Shown one piece after another: positions 13,231-24,000 of a DNA stretch of 64,000 nt. The notes beneath the pieces are model-generated. The model was not told where the DNA came from and searched no databases. It worked only from the letters and a program-made list of their open reading frames with translations. The stretch's first letter is position 1. Each line of letters starts with the position of its first letter. Source of the DNA: Megalopta genalis (Eukaryota; Arthropoda; Insecta; Hymenoptera; Halictidae); assembly GCF_051020955.1 (NCBI RefSeq), contig NW_027476993.1, positions 47,136-111,135 of the forward strand. Reading direction: 5' to 3'. A program made the position numbers and the translations under genes.

Positions 13231-16140
13231 CAAATCCATGCGAAACACACGATTTACCTTCAAATCAATGCGGTGTAGAAGGTTTAGCTTCAAATCCAAG
13301 CGAAACACATGATTTAGATTCAAATACTTGCGATATAAGTGATATAGCTTCAAAAGCAGAAGGAACAAACGAGGTAGCTTCAATTCCATGAGAAAAAAAT
13401 GATTTAGCTTCAAATCAATGCGAAGTAGTAGTCTTAGCTTCAAATCCATGCCAAACACATGATTTAGCTTCAAATCCATGGGATGTAGAAGGTTTAGCTT
13501 CAAATCCATGCGAAAGACATTATTTAGCTGCAAAACAGTGCGAAGTAGATGGCTCGTGTTCAAATCAATGCGATTCAAATGGTTCATCTTCAAATACTTG
13601 TGAAAGACATGATTTAGCTTCAACAGCATGCGAAACAAACGAGTTAGCTTCAAATCAATGCGAAACACATGATTTAGCTTCAAATCAATTCAAAGGACAA
13701 GGCTTATGTTCAAATCCATGCGAAACAAATGGTTTAGCTACAAATACTTGTGATATACATTATTTAGCTACAACTGCATGCGAAACAAACGAGTTATCTT
13801 CAAATCCATGCGAAACACATGATTCAGCTGCAAATCAATGCGATGTAGAAGGTTTAGCATCAAATCCATGCGAAACATATGGTTTAGCTTCAAATACTTG
13901 TGATATACGTTATTTAGATTTAACTGCTTGCGCAACGAACGAGTTAGCTTCAAATCCATGCGATACACAAGATTTAGCTTCAAATCAATGCGATATAGAT
14001 GGTTCAGCTTCAAATCCATGCGACACATATGATTTAGCTTCAAATACTTGCGATATAAGTGATATAGCTTCAAAAGCTGGAGGAACAAACGAGGTAGCTT
14101 CAATTCCATGCGAAACACATGATTTAGCTTCAAATCAATGCGATGTAGAAGGTTTAGCTTCAAATCCATGCAAGACACGTGATTTAACTTCCAATTAATG
14201 CCAAGTAGAAGGCTTAGCTGCAAAACCATGCGAAACATATGGTTTAGCTTCCAATTCTTGTGATATACGTTATTTAGATTTAACTGCTTACGCAACGAAC
14301 GAGTTAGCTTCAAATCCATGCGATACACAAGATTTAGCTTCAAATCAATGCGATATAGATGGTTCAGCTTCAAATCCATGCGACACATATGATTTAGCTT
14401 CAAATACTTGCGATATAAGTGATATAGCTTCAAAAGCAGAAGGAACAAACGAGGTAGCTTCAATTCCATGCGAAACAAATGATTTAGCTTCAAATCAATG
14501 CGAAGTAGTAGTCTTAGCTTCAAATCCATGCCAAACACATGATTTAGCTTCAAATCCATGGGATGTAGAAGGTTTAGCTTCAAATCCATGCGAAAGACAT
14601 TATTTAGCTGCAAAACAGTGCGAAGTAGAAGGCTCGTGTTCAAATCAATGCGATTCAAATGGTTCATCTTCAAATACTTGTGAAAGACATGATTTAGCTT
14701 CAACAGCATGCGAAACAAACGAGTTAGCTTCAAATCAATGCGAAACACATGATTTAGCTTCAAATCAATGCGATGTAGAAGGTTTAGCTTCAAATCCAGG
14801 CGAAACATATGGTTTAGCTTCAAATACTTGTGATATACGTTATTTAGATTTAACTGCTTGCGCAACGAACGAGTTAGCTTCAAATCCATGCGATACACAA
14901 GATTTAGCTTCAAATCAATGCGATATAGATGGTTCAGCTTCAAATCCATGCGACAAATATGATTTAGCTTCAAATACTTGCGATATAAGTGATATAGCTT
15001 CAAAAGCTGGAGGAACAAACGAGGTAGCTTCAATTCCATGCGAAACACATGATTTAGCTTCAAATCAATGCGATGTAGAAGGTTTAGCTTCAAATCCATG
15101 CAAGACACGTGATTTAACTTCCAATTAATGCCAAGTAGAAGGCTTAGCTTCAAATCCATGCGAAACATATGGTTTAGCTTCCAATTCTTGTGATATACGT
15201 TATTTAGATTTAACTGCTTACGCAACGAACGAGTTAGCTTCAAATCCATGCGATACACAAGATTTAGCTTCAAATCAATGCGATATAGATGGTTCAGCTT
15301 CAAATCCATGCGACACATATGATTTAGCTTCAAATACTTGCGATATAAGTGATATAGCTTCAAAAGCAGAAGGAACAAACGAGGTAGCTTCAATTCCATG
15401 CGAAACAAATGATTTAGCTTCAAATCAATGCGAAGTAGTAGTCTTAGCTTCAAATCCATGCCAAACACATGATTTAGCTTCAAATCCATGGGATGTAGAA
15501 GGTTTAGCTTCAAATCCATGCGAAAGACAGTATTTAGCTGCAAAACAGTGCGAAGTAGAAGGCTCGTGTTCAAATCAATGCGATTCAAATGGTTCATCTT
15601 CAAATACTTGTGAAAGACATGATTTAGCTTCAACAGCATGCGAAACAAACGAGTTAGCTTCAAATCAATGCGAAACACATGATTTAGCTTCAAATCAATG
15701 CGATGTAGAAGGTTTAGCTTCAAATCCAGGCGAATCATATTATTTAGCTGCAAATCAATGCGATGTATAAGGTTTAGCTTCAAATCGATGCGATACACAA
15801 GATTTAGCTTCAAATCAATGCGATGTAGTAGGTTCAGCTACAAATCCATGCGACACATATGATTTAGCTTCAAATACTTGCGATATAAGTGATATAGCTT
15901 CAAAAGCAGGAGTAACAAACGAGGTAGCTTCAATTCCATGCGAAACACATGATTTAGCTTCAAATCAATGCGATGTAGAAGGTTTAGCTTCAAATCCATG
16001 CAAAACACGTGATTTAACTTCCAATTAATGCCAAGTAGAAGGCTTAGCTTCAAATCCATGCGAAACAAATGGTTTAGCTACAAATACTTGTGATATACAT
16101 TATTCAGCTACAACTGCATGCGAAACAAACGAGTTAGCTT
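13231..16140. repeat. HOR1 copy 5 (2,910 bp)
   Basis: Full-length copy lacking the 60-bp pair. By eye it is almost identical to copy 3, including cgaatcatat near 15,731 and cgaaagacag near 15,521, features of the second sub-block end. Confidence 0.9.
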
Positions 16141-17520
16141 CAAATCCATGCGAAACACACGATTTACCTTCAAATCAATGCGGTGTAGAAGGTTTAGCTT
16201 CAAATCCAAGCGAAACACATGATTTAGATTCAAATACTTGCGATATAAGTGATATAGCTTCAAAAGCAGAAGGAACAAACGAGGTAGCTTCAATTCCATG
16301 AGAAAAAAATGATTTAGCTTCAAATCAATGCGAAGTAGTAGTCTTAGCTTCAAATCCATGCCAAACACATGATTTAGCTTCAAATCCATGGGATGTAGAA
16401 GGTTTAGCTTCAAATCCATGCGAAAGACATTATTTAGCTGCAAAACAGTGCGAAGTAGATGGCTCGTGTTCAAATCAATGCGATTCAAATGGTTCATCTT
16501 CAAATACTTGTGAAAGACATGATTTAGCTTCAACAGCATGCGAAACAAACGAGTTAGCTTCAAATCAATGCGAAACACATGATTTAGCTTCAAATCAATT
16601 CAAAGGACAAGGCTTATGTTCAAATCCATGCGAAACAAATGATTTAGCTTCAAATGAATGCGAAGTAGAAGGCTTAGCATCAAATCCATGCGAAACAAAT
16701 GGTTTAGCTACAAATACTTGTGATATACATTATTTAGCTACAACTGCATGCGAAACAAACGAGTTAGCTTCAAATCCATGCGAAACACATGATTCAGCTG
16801 CAAATCAATGCGATGTAGAAGGTTTAGCATCAAATCCATGCGAAACATATGGTTTAGCTTCAAATACTTGTGATATACGTTATTTAGATTTAACTGCTTG
16901 CGCAACGAACGAGTTAGCTTCAAATCCATGCGATACACAAGATTTAGCTTCAAATCAATGCGATATAGATGGTTCAGCTTCAAATCCATGCGACACATAT
17001 GATTTAGCTTCAAATACTTGCGATATAAGTGATATAGCTTCAAAAGCTGGAGGAACAAACGAGGTAGCTTCAATTCCATGCGAAACACATGATTTAGCTT
17101 CAAATCAATGCGATGTAGAAGGTTTAGCTTCAAATCCATGCAAAACACGTGATTTAACTTCCAATTAATGCCAAGTAGAAGGCTTAGCTTCAAATCCATG
17201 CGAAACATATGGTTTAGCTTCCAATTCTTGTGATATACGTTATTTAGATTTAACTGCTTACGCAACGAACGAGTTAGCTTCAAATCCATGCGATACACAA
17301 GATTTAGCTTCAAATCAATGCGATATAGATGGTTCAGCTTCAAATCCATGCGACACATATGATTTAGCTTCAAATACTTGCGATATAAGTGATATAGCTT
17401 CAAAACCAGAAGGAACAAACGAGGTAGCTTCAATTCCATGCGAAACAAATGATTTAGCTTCAAATCAATGCGAAGTAGTAGTCTTAGCTTCAAATCCATG
17501 CCAAACACATGATTTAGCTT
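16141..17520. repeat. HOR1 copy 6, partial
   Basis: Follows copy 4 at an offset of 5,880 bp, with the 60-bp pair, until about 17,520, where the units change to caaatcaatgcgatgttg and the HOR1 order is lost. Several substitutions (gagttagc for gagttatc near 16,761; caaaaccaga near 17,401) show it is more diverged than the central copies, as expected at an array edge. Confidence 0.82.
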
Positions 17521-17940
17521 CAAATCAATGCGATGTTGAAGGTTTAGCTTTAAATCAATGCGATGTAGAAGGTTCAGCTTCAAATCCATGCGACACATAT
17601 GATTTAGCTTCAAATACTTGCGATATAAGTGATATAGCTTCAAAAGCAGAAAGAACAAACGAGGTAGCTACAATTCCATGCGAAACAAATGATTTAGCTT
17701 CAAATCAATGCGATGTAGTAGGCTTAGCTTCAAATCCATCTCAAACACATGATTTAGCTTCAAATCCATGGGATGTAGAAGGTTTAGCATCAAATCCATG
17801 CGAAACAAATTATTTAGCTGCAAATCAGTGCGAAGTAGATGGCTCGGGTCCAAATCAATGCGATTCAAATGGTTCATCTTCAAATACTTGCGATATAAGT
17901 GATATAGCTTCAAAAGCAGAAGGAACAAATGAGGTACCTT
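17521..17940. repeat. Diverged 30-bp units between HOR1 and the second block D
   Basis: Fourteen units of the common types in an order I could not match to a long segment elsewhere in the window. Private variants include ccatctcaaacac near 17,738 and gggtccaaatc near 17,845. Nothing else is visible here. Confidence 0.75.
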
Positions 17941-20280
17941 CAATTCCATGCAAAACACACGATTTAGATTCAAATCAATACGAAGTAGAAGGTTTAGCTT
18001 CAAATCCATGCGAGACAAATGATTTAGCTTCAAACACTTTGGGTATAAGTGATATAGCTTCAAATGCAGTCTAATCAAACGAGTTAGTTTCAAATCCATG
18101 CGAAACACATGATTCAGCTGCAAATCAATGCGATGTAGAAGGTTTAGTTTCAAATCGATGCGAAACACATTATTTAGCTGCAAATCAGTGCGAAGAAGAA
18201 GGGTCGGGTTCAAATCAATGCAATTCAAATGGTTCATCTTCAAATACTTGTGATATACATTATTCAGCTACAACTGCATGCGAAACAAACGAGTTAGCTT
18301 CAAATCCATGCGAAACACACGATTTATATTCAAATCAATGTGATGTAGAAGGTTTAGCTTCAAATCCAAGCGAAACACATGATTTAGTTTCAAATAGATG
18401 CGGTATAAGTGATCTAGCTTCAAATACAGGCGAAACAAACGGGTTAGCTTCAAATCCATGCGAAACACATGATTCAGCTACAAATCAATGCGATGTAGAA
18501 CGTTCAGATTCAAATCCATGCCAAACATATGATATAGCTTCAAATCCATGGGATGTAGAAGGTTTAGATTCAAATCCATGCGATACACAAGATTTAGATT
18601 CAAATCAATGCGTTGTAGTAGGTTCAGCTTCAAATCCATGCGACACATATGACTTAGCTTCAAATACTTGCGATATAAGTGATATAGTTTCAAATGCAGG
18701 CGAAACGAACGAGTTAGCTTCAAATCAATGCGTAACACATGATTTAGCTGCAAATCAATGCGATGTAGAAGGTTTGGCTTCAAATCCATGCGATACACAT
18801 GATTTAGCTTCAAATCAATGCGATGTAGAAGGTTTAGATTCAAATCCATGCGATACACAAGATTTAGATTCAAATCAATGCGTTGTAGTAGGTTCAGCTT
18901 CAAATCCATGCGACACATATGACTTAGCTTCAAATACTTGCGATATAAGTGATATAGTTTCAAATGCAGGCGAAACGAACGAGTTAGCTTCAAATCAATG
19001 CGAAGTAGAAGGCGTAGCTTCAAATCCATGCGAAACAAATTGTTTAGCTACAAATACTTGTGATATACATCATTCAGCTACAACTGCATGCGAAACAAAC
19101 GAGTTAGCTTCAAATCCATGGGAAACACACGATTTAGCTTGAAATCAATGCGATGTAGAAGGTTTAGCTTCATATCCAAGCGAAACACATGATTTAGCTT
19201 CAAATCAATTCAAAGGACAAGGCTTAGGTTCAAATCCATGCGAAACAAATGATTTAGCTTCAAATGAATGCGAAGTAGAAGGCTTAGGATCAAATCCATG
19301 CGAAACAAATGGTATAGCTACAAATACTTGTGATATACATTATTTAGCTACAACTGCATGCGAAACAAACGAGTTAGCTTCAAATCCAGGCGAAACATAT
19401 TATTTAGCTGCAAATCAATGCGATGTATAAGGTTTAGCTTCAAATCCATGCGATACACAAGATTCAGCTTCAAATCAATGCGATGTAGTAGGTTCAGCTA
19501 CAAATCCATGCGACACATATGATTTAGCTTCAAATACTTGCGATATAAGTGATATAGCTTCAAAAGCAGGAGTAACAAACGAGGTAGCTTCAATTCCATG
19601 CGAAACACATGATTTAGCTTCAAATCAATGCGATGTAGAAGGTTTAGCTTCAAATCCATGCAAAACACGTGATTTAACTTCCAATTAATGCCAAGTAGAA
19701 GGCTTAGCTTCAAATCCATGCGAAACAAATGGTTTAGCTACAAATACTTGTGATATACATTATTCAGCTACAACTGCATGCGAAACAAACGAGTTAGCTT
19801 CAAATCCATGCGAAACACACGATTTACCTTCAAATCAATGCGGTGTAGAAGGTTTAGCTTCAAATCCAAGCGAAACACATGATTTAGATTCAAATACTTG
19901 CGATATAAGTGATATAGCTTCAAAAGCAGAAGGAACAAACGAGGTAGCTTCAATTCCATGAGAAACAAATGATTTAGCTTCAAATCAATGCGAAGTAGTA
20001 GTCTTAGCTTCAAATCCATGCCAAACACATGATTTAGCTTCAAATCCATGGGATGTAGAAGTTTTAGCTTCAAATCCATGCGAAAGACATTATTTAGCTG
20101 CAAAACAGTGCGAAGTAGAAGGCTCGTGTTCAAATCAATGCGATTCAAATGGTTCATCTTCAAATACTTGTGAAAGACATGATTTAGCTTCAACAGCATG
20201 CGAAACAAACGAGTTAGCTTCAAATCAATGCGAAACACATGATTTAGCTTCAAATCAATTCAAAGGACAAGGCTTATGTT
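17941..20280. repeat. Block D, second copy
   Basis: Matches 301-2,640 at an offset of 17,640 bp with few substitutions (for example gtgatgtag near 18,340, caaatcaatgcgtaac near 18,721 in place of caattccatgcgtaac, ggcttaggat near 19,281). It is continuous with a diverged HOR1-like run downstream, as the first copy is with HOR1 copy 1. Confidence 0.88.
18075..19139 (+). other. Stop-free + frame, 355 codons, duplicate of 435-1,499
   Basis: Bounded by TAA at 18,072-18,074 and TGA at 19,140-19,142, the same two stops as in the first block D. Sharing both stops shows they are older than the duplication and have been tolerated since. Same 10-residue motif, no other domain. Confidence 0.3.
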
Positions 20281-22617
20281 CAAATCCATGCGAAACAAAT
20301 GATTTAGCTTCAAATGAATGCGAAGTAGAAGGCTTAGCATCAAATCCATGCGAAACAAATGGTTTAGCTACAAATATTTGTGATATACATTATTTAGCTA
20401 CAACTGCATGCGAAACAAACGAGTTAGCTTCAAATCCATGCAAAACACATGATTCAGCTGCGAATCAATGCGATGTAGAAGGTTTAGCATCAAATCCATG
20501 CGGAACATATGGTTTAGCTTCAAATACTTGTGATATACGTTATTTAGATTTAACTGCTTGCGCAACGAACGAGTTAGCTTCAAATCCATGCGATACACGA
20601 GATTTAGCTTCATATCAATGCGATATAGATGGTTCAGCTTCAAATCCATGCGACACATATGATTTAGCTTCAAATACTTGCGATATAAGTGATATAGCTT
20701 CAAAAGCTGGAGGAACAAACGAGGTAGCTTCAATTCCATGCGAAACACATGATTTAGCTTCAAATCAATGCGATGTAGAAGGTTTAGCTTCAAATCCATG
20801 CAAAACACGTGATTTAACTTCCAATTAATGCCAAGTAGAAGGCTTAGCTTCAAATCCATGCGAAACATATGGTTTAGCTTCCAATTCTTGTGATATACGT
20901 TATTTAGATTTAACTGCTTACGCAACGAACGAGTTAGCTTCAAATCCATGCGATACACAAGATTTAGCTTCAAATCAATGCGATATAGATGGTTCAGCTT
21001 CAAATCCATGCGACACATATGATTTAGCTTCAAATACTTGCGATATAAGTGATATAGCTTCAAAAGCAGAAGGAACAAACGAGGTAGCTTCAATACCATG
21101 CGAAACAAATGATTTAGCTTGAAATCAATGCGAAGTAGTAGTCTTAGCTTCAAATCCATGCCAAACACATGATTTAGCTTCAAATCTATGGGATGTAGAA
21201 GGTTTAGCTTCAAATCCATGCGAAAGACATTATTTAGCTGCAAAACAGTGCGAAGTAGAAGGCTCGTGTTCAAATCAATGCGATTCAAATGGTTCATCTT
21301 CAAATACTTGTGAAAGACATGATTTAGCTTCAACAGCATGCGAATCAAACGAGTTAGCTTCAAATCAATGCGAAACACATGATTTAGCTTCAAATCAATG
21401 CGATGTAGAAGGTTTAGCTTCAAATCCATGCAAAACACGTGATTTAACTTCCAATTAATGCCGAGTAGAAGGCTTAGCTTCAAAACCATGTGAAACATAT
21501 GGTTTAGCTTCAAATACTTGTGATATACGTTATATAGATTTAACTGCATGCGCAACGAACGAGTTAGCTTCAAATACATGCGAAACACATGATTTAGCTT
21601 CAAACCAATGCGATGTAGAAGATTTAGCTACAAATCAATAAGAGGTAGAAGGTTTAGTTTCAAATCAATAGAATGTAGAAGGTTTAGCTTCAAATCAATG
21701 CGATGTAGAAGGTTTAGCTTCAAATGCATACGAAACACATGATTTAGCTTCAAATCAATTCAAAGGACAAGGCTTATGTTCAAATCCATGCGAAACAAAT
21801 GATTTAGCTTCAAATGAATGCGAAGTAGAAGGCTTAGCATCAAATCCATGCGAAACAAATGGTTTAGCTACAAATACTTGTGATATACATTATTTAGCTA
21901 CAACTGCATGCGTAACAAACGAGTTAGCTTCAAATCCATGCGAAACACATGATTTAGCTTCAAATACTTGCGATATAAGTGATCTAGCTTCAAATACAGG
22001 CGAAACGAACGAGTTAGCTTCAAATCCATGCGTAACACATGATTCAGCTGCAAATCAATGCGATGTAGAAGGTTTAGCATCAAATCCATGCGAGACATAT
22101 GGTTTAGCTTCAAATACTTGTGATATACGTTATTTAGATTTAACTGCATGCGCAACGAACGAGTTAGCTTCAAATCCATGCGATACACAAGATTTAGCTT
22201 CAAATCAATGCGATATAGATGGTTCAGCTTCAAATCCATGCGACACATATGATTTAGCTTCAAATACTTGCGATATAAGTGATATAGCTTCAAAAGCTGG
22301 AGGAACAAACGAGGTAGCTTCAATTCCATGCGAAACAAATGATTTAGCTTCAAATCAATGCGAAGTAGATGGCTTAGCTTCAAATCCATGCGAAACAAAT
22401 GGTTTAGCTACAAATACTTGTGAAATACATTATTTATCTACAACTGCATGCGAAACAAACGAGTTAGCTTCAAATCCATGCGAAACACATGATTTAGCTT
22501 CAAATCAATGCGATGTATAAGGTTTAGCATCAAATCTATGCGAAACAAATGGTTTAGCTGCAAATACTTGGGATATAAGTGATACAGCTTCAAATGCCGA
22601 CGAATCAAACGAGTTAA
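20281..22617. repeat. Diverged HOR1-like tail of region A
   Basis: 20,401-21,420 follows 2,701-3,720 at an offset of 17,700 bp with more substitutions than between central copies. At 21,421 the order skips 300 bp relative to HOR1. From about 21,600 the order is irregular, with four QCDVEGL-type units in a row (21,601-21,720), two of them carrying + frame stops. Register is still exact. Confidence 0.82.
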
Positions 22618-22800
22618 CATCGAAATCCATGCGATACACGTGATTTAGCTTCAAATCAATGCGAAGTAGAAGGCTAAGCTTCAAATTAATGTGAAAAAAA
22701 ATGATTTAGCTTCAGATACTTGCGACATAAGTGATATAGTTTCAAATGCAGTGGAAACAAACGAGTTAGCTTCAAATCGATGCAAAGTAGAAGGGTTAGC
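22618..22800. repeat. Junction between regions A and B with the first indels
   Basis: The first break in register is a one-base insertion near 22,618 (gttaacatcgaaatcc). A second +1 follows near 22,690-22,702 in a run of eight A (gtgaaaaaaaatg). From here the unit order and variant set change to that of region B (for example acatacgacac and acttccgatataaatg). No target-site duplication or foreign sequence is visible. Confidence 0.75.
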
Positions 22801-23400
22801 TTAAAATCCATGCGAAACACATGATTTAGCTTCAAATCAATGCGATGTAGAAGGTTCAGCTTCAAATACATACGACACATATGATTTAGATTCAAATACT
22901 TCCGATATAAATGATATAGCTTCAAAAGTTGGAGGAACAAACGAGGTAGCTTCAATTCCATGCGAAACAAATGATTCAGCTTCAAATCAATGCGAACTAG
23001 ATGGCTTAGCTTCAAATCCATGCGAAACAGATGGTTTAGCTACAAATACTTGTGACATACATTAGTTAGCTACAACTGCATGCGAAACAAACGAGTTAGC
23101 TTCAAATCCATGCGAAACACATGATTTAGCTTCAAATCAATGCGATGTAGAAGGTTCAGCTTCAAATACATACGACACATATGATTTAGCTTCAAATACT
23201 TCCGATATAAATGATATAGCTTCAAAAGCTGGAGGAACAAACGAGGTAGCTTCAATTCCATGCGAAACAAATGATTTAGCTGCAAATCAATACGAAGTAG
23301 AAGGTTTAGCATCAATTCCATGCGAAACAAATTGTTTAGCTATAAATACTTGTGATATACGCTATTTAGCTACAACTGCATGCGAAACGAACGAGTTAGC
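22801..23400. repeat. 600-bp tandem block, copy 1
   Basis: Twenty units that repeat immediately at 23,401-24,000. Differences are few, for example ttcaaatcc against ttaaaatcc near 23,101 and 23,701, and cgctattt against cgttattt near 23,360 and 23,960. Confidence 0.85.
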
Positions 23401-24000
23401 TTAAAATCCATGCGAAACACATGATTTAGCTTCAAATCAATGCGATGTAGAAGGTTCAGCTTCAAATACATACGACACATATGATTTAGATTCAAATACT
23501 TCCGATATAAATGATATAGCTTCAAAAGTTGGAGGAACAAACGAGGTAGCTTCAATTCCATGCGAAACAAATGATTCAGCTTCAAATCAATGCGAACTAG
23601 ATGGCTTAGCTTCAAATCCATGCGAAACAGATGGTTTAGCTACAAATACTTGTGACATACATTAGTTAGCTACAACTGCATGCGAAACAAACGAGTTAGC
23701 TTAAAATCCATGCGAAACACATGATTTAGCTTCAAATCAATGCGATGTAGAAGGTTCAGCTTCAAATACATACGACACATATGATTTAGCTTCAAATACT
23801 TCCGATATAAATGATATAGCTTCAAAAGCTGGAGGAACAAACGAGGTAGCTTCAATTCCATGCGAAACAAATGATTTAGCTGCAAATCAATACGAAGTAG
23901 AAGGTTTAGCTTCAAATCCATGCGAAACAAATTGTTTAGCTATAAATACTTGTGATATACGTTATTTAGCTACAACTGCATGCGAAACGAACGAGTTAGC
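23401..24000. repeat. 600-bp tandem block, copy 2
   Basis: Second copy of the 20-unit block. Sequence diverges from the first copy's continuation after 24,000, where tgaaaatccatacgaaag begins a different block. Confidence 0.85.

Larger units (their letters stand above)
1..22617. repeat. Region A: indel-free part of the array (HOR1 family)
   Basis: The unit phase is unchanged from base 1 to about 22,617, roughly 754 consecutive units without a single insertion or deletion that is not a multiple of 30 bp. Substitutions are common and often shared between copies. Content: HOR1-like units (1-300), block D (301-2,640), the HOR1 tandem array (2,161-17,520), diverged units, a second block D (17,941-20,280), and diverged HOR1-like units to the junction with region B. 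Region A is distinguished from region B by its perfect register, by units closing with atttaactt and beginning ccaattaatg, and by units with aattcaaagg. Confidence 0.9.

Noticed and set aside
2698..15813. Giant repeat protein on the - strand (681- and 731-residue frames)
   Set aside because: The frames are pure translations of the satellite in a phase that lacks stops by chance, end at unit variants, have no other domain, and the other two stop-poor phases are equally unlikely to be genes.
22690..22705. Poly-A tail of a retroposed element at the run of eight A
   Set aside because: The run lies inside an otherwise normal unit and is explained by one extra A plus substitutions in gtgaaaaaaaatg; nothing inserted lies upstream of it.
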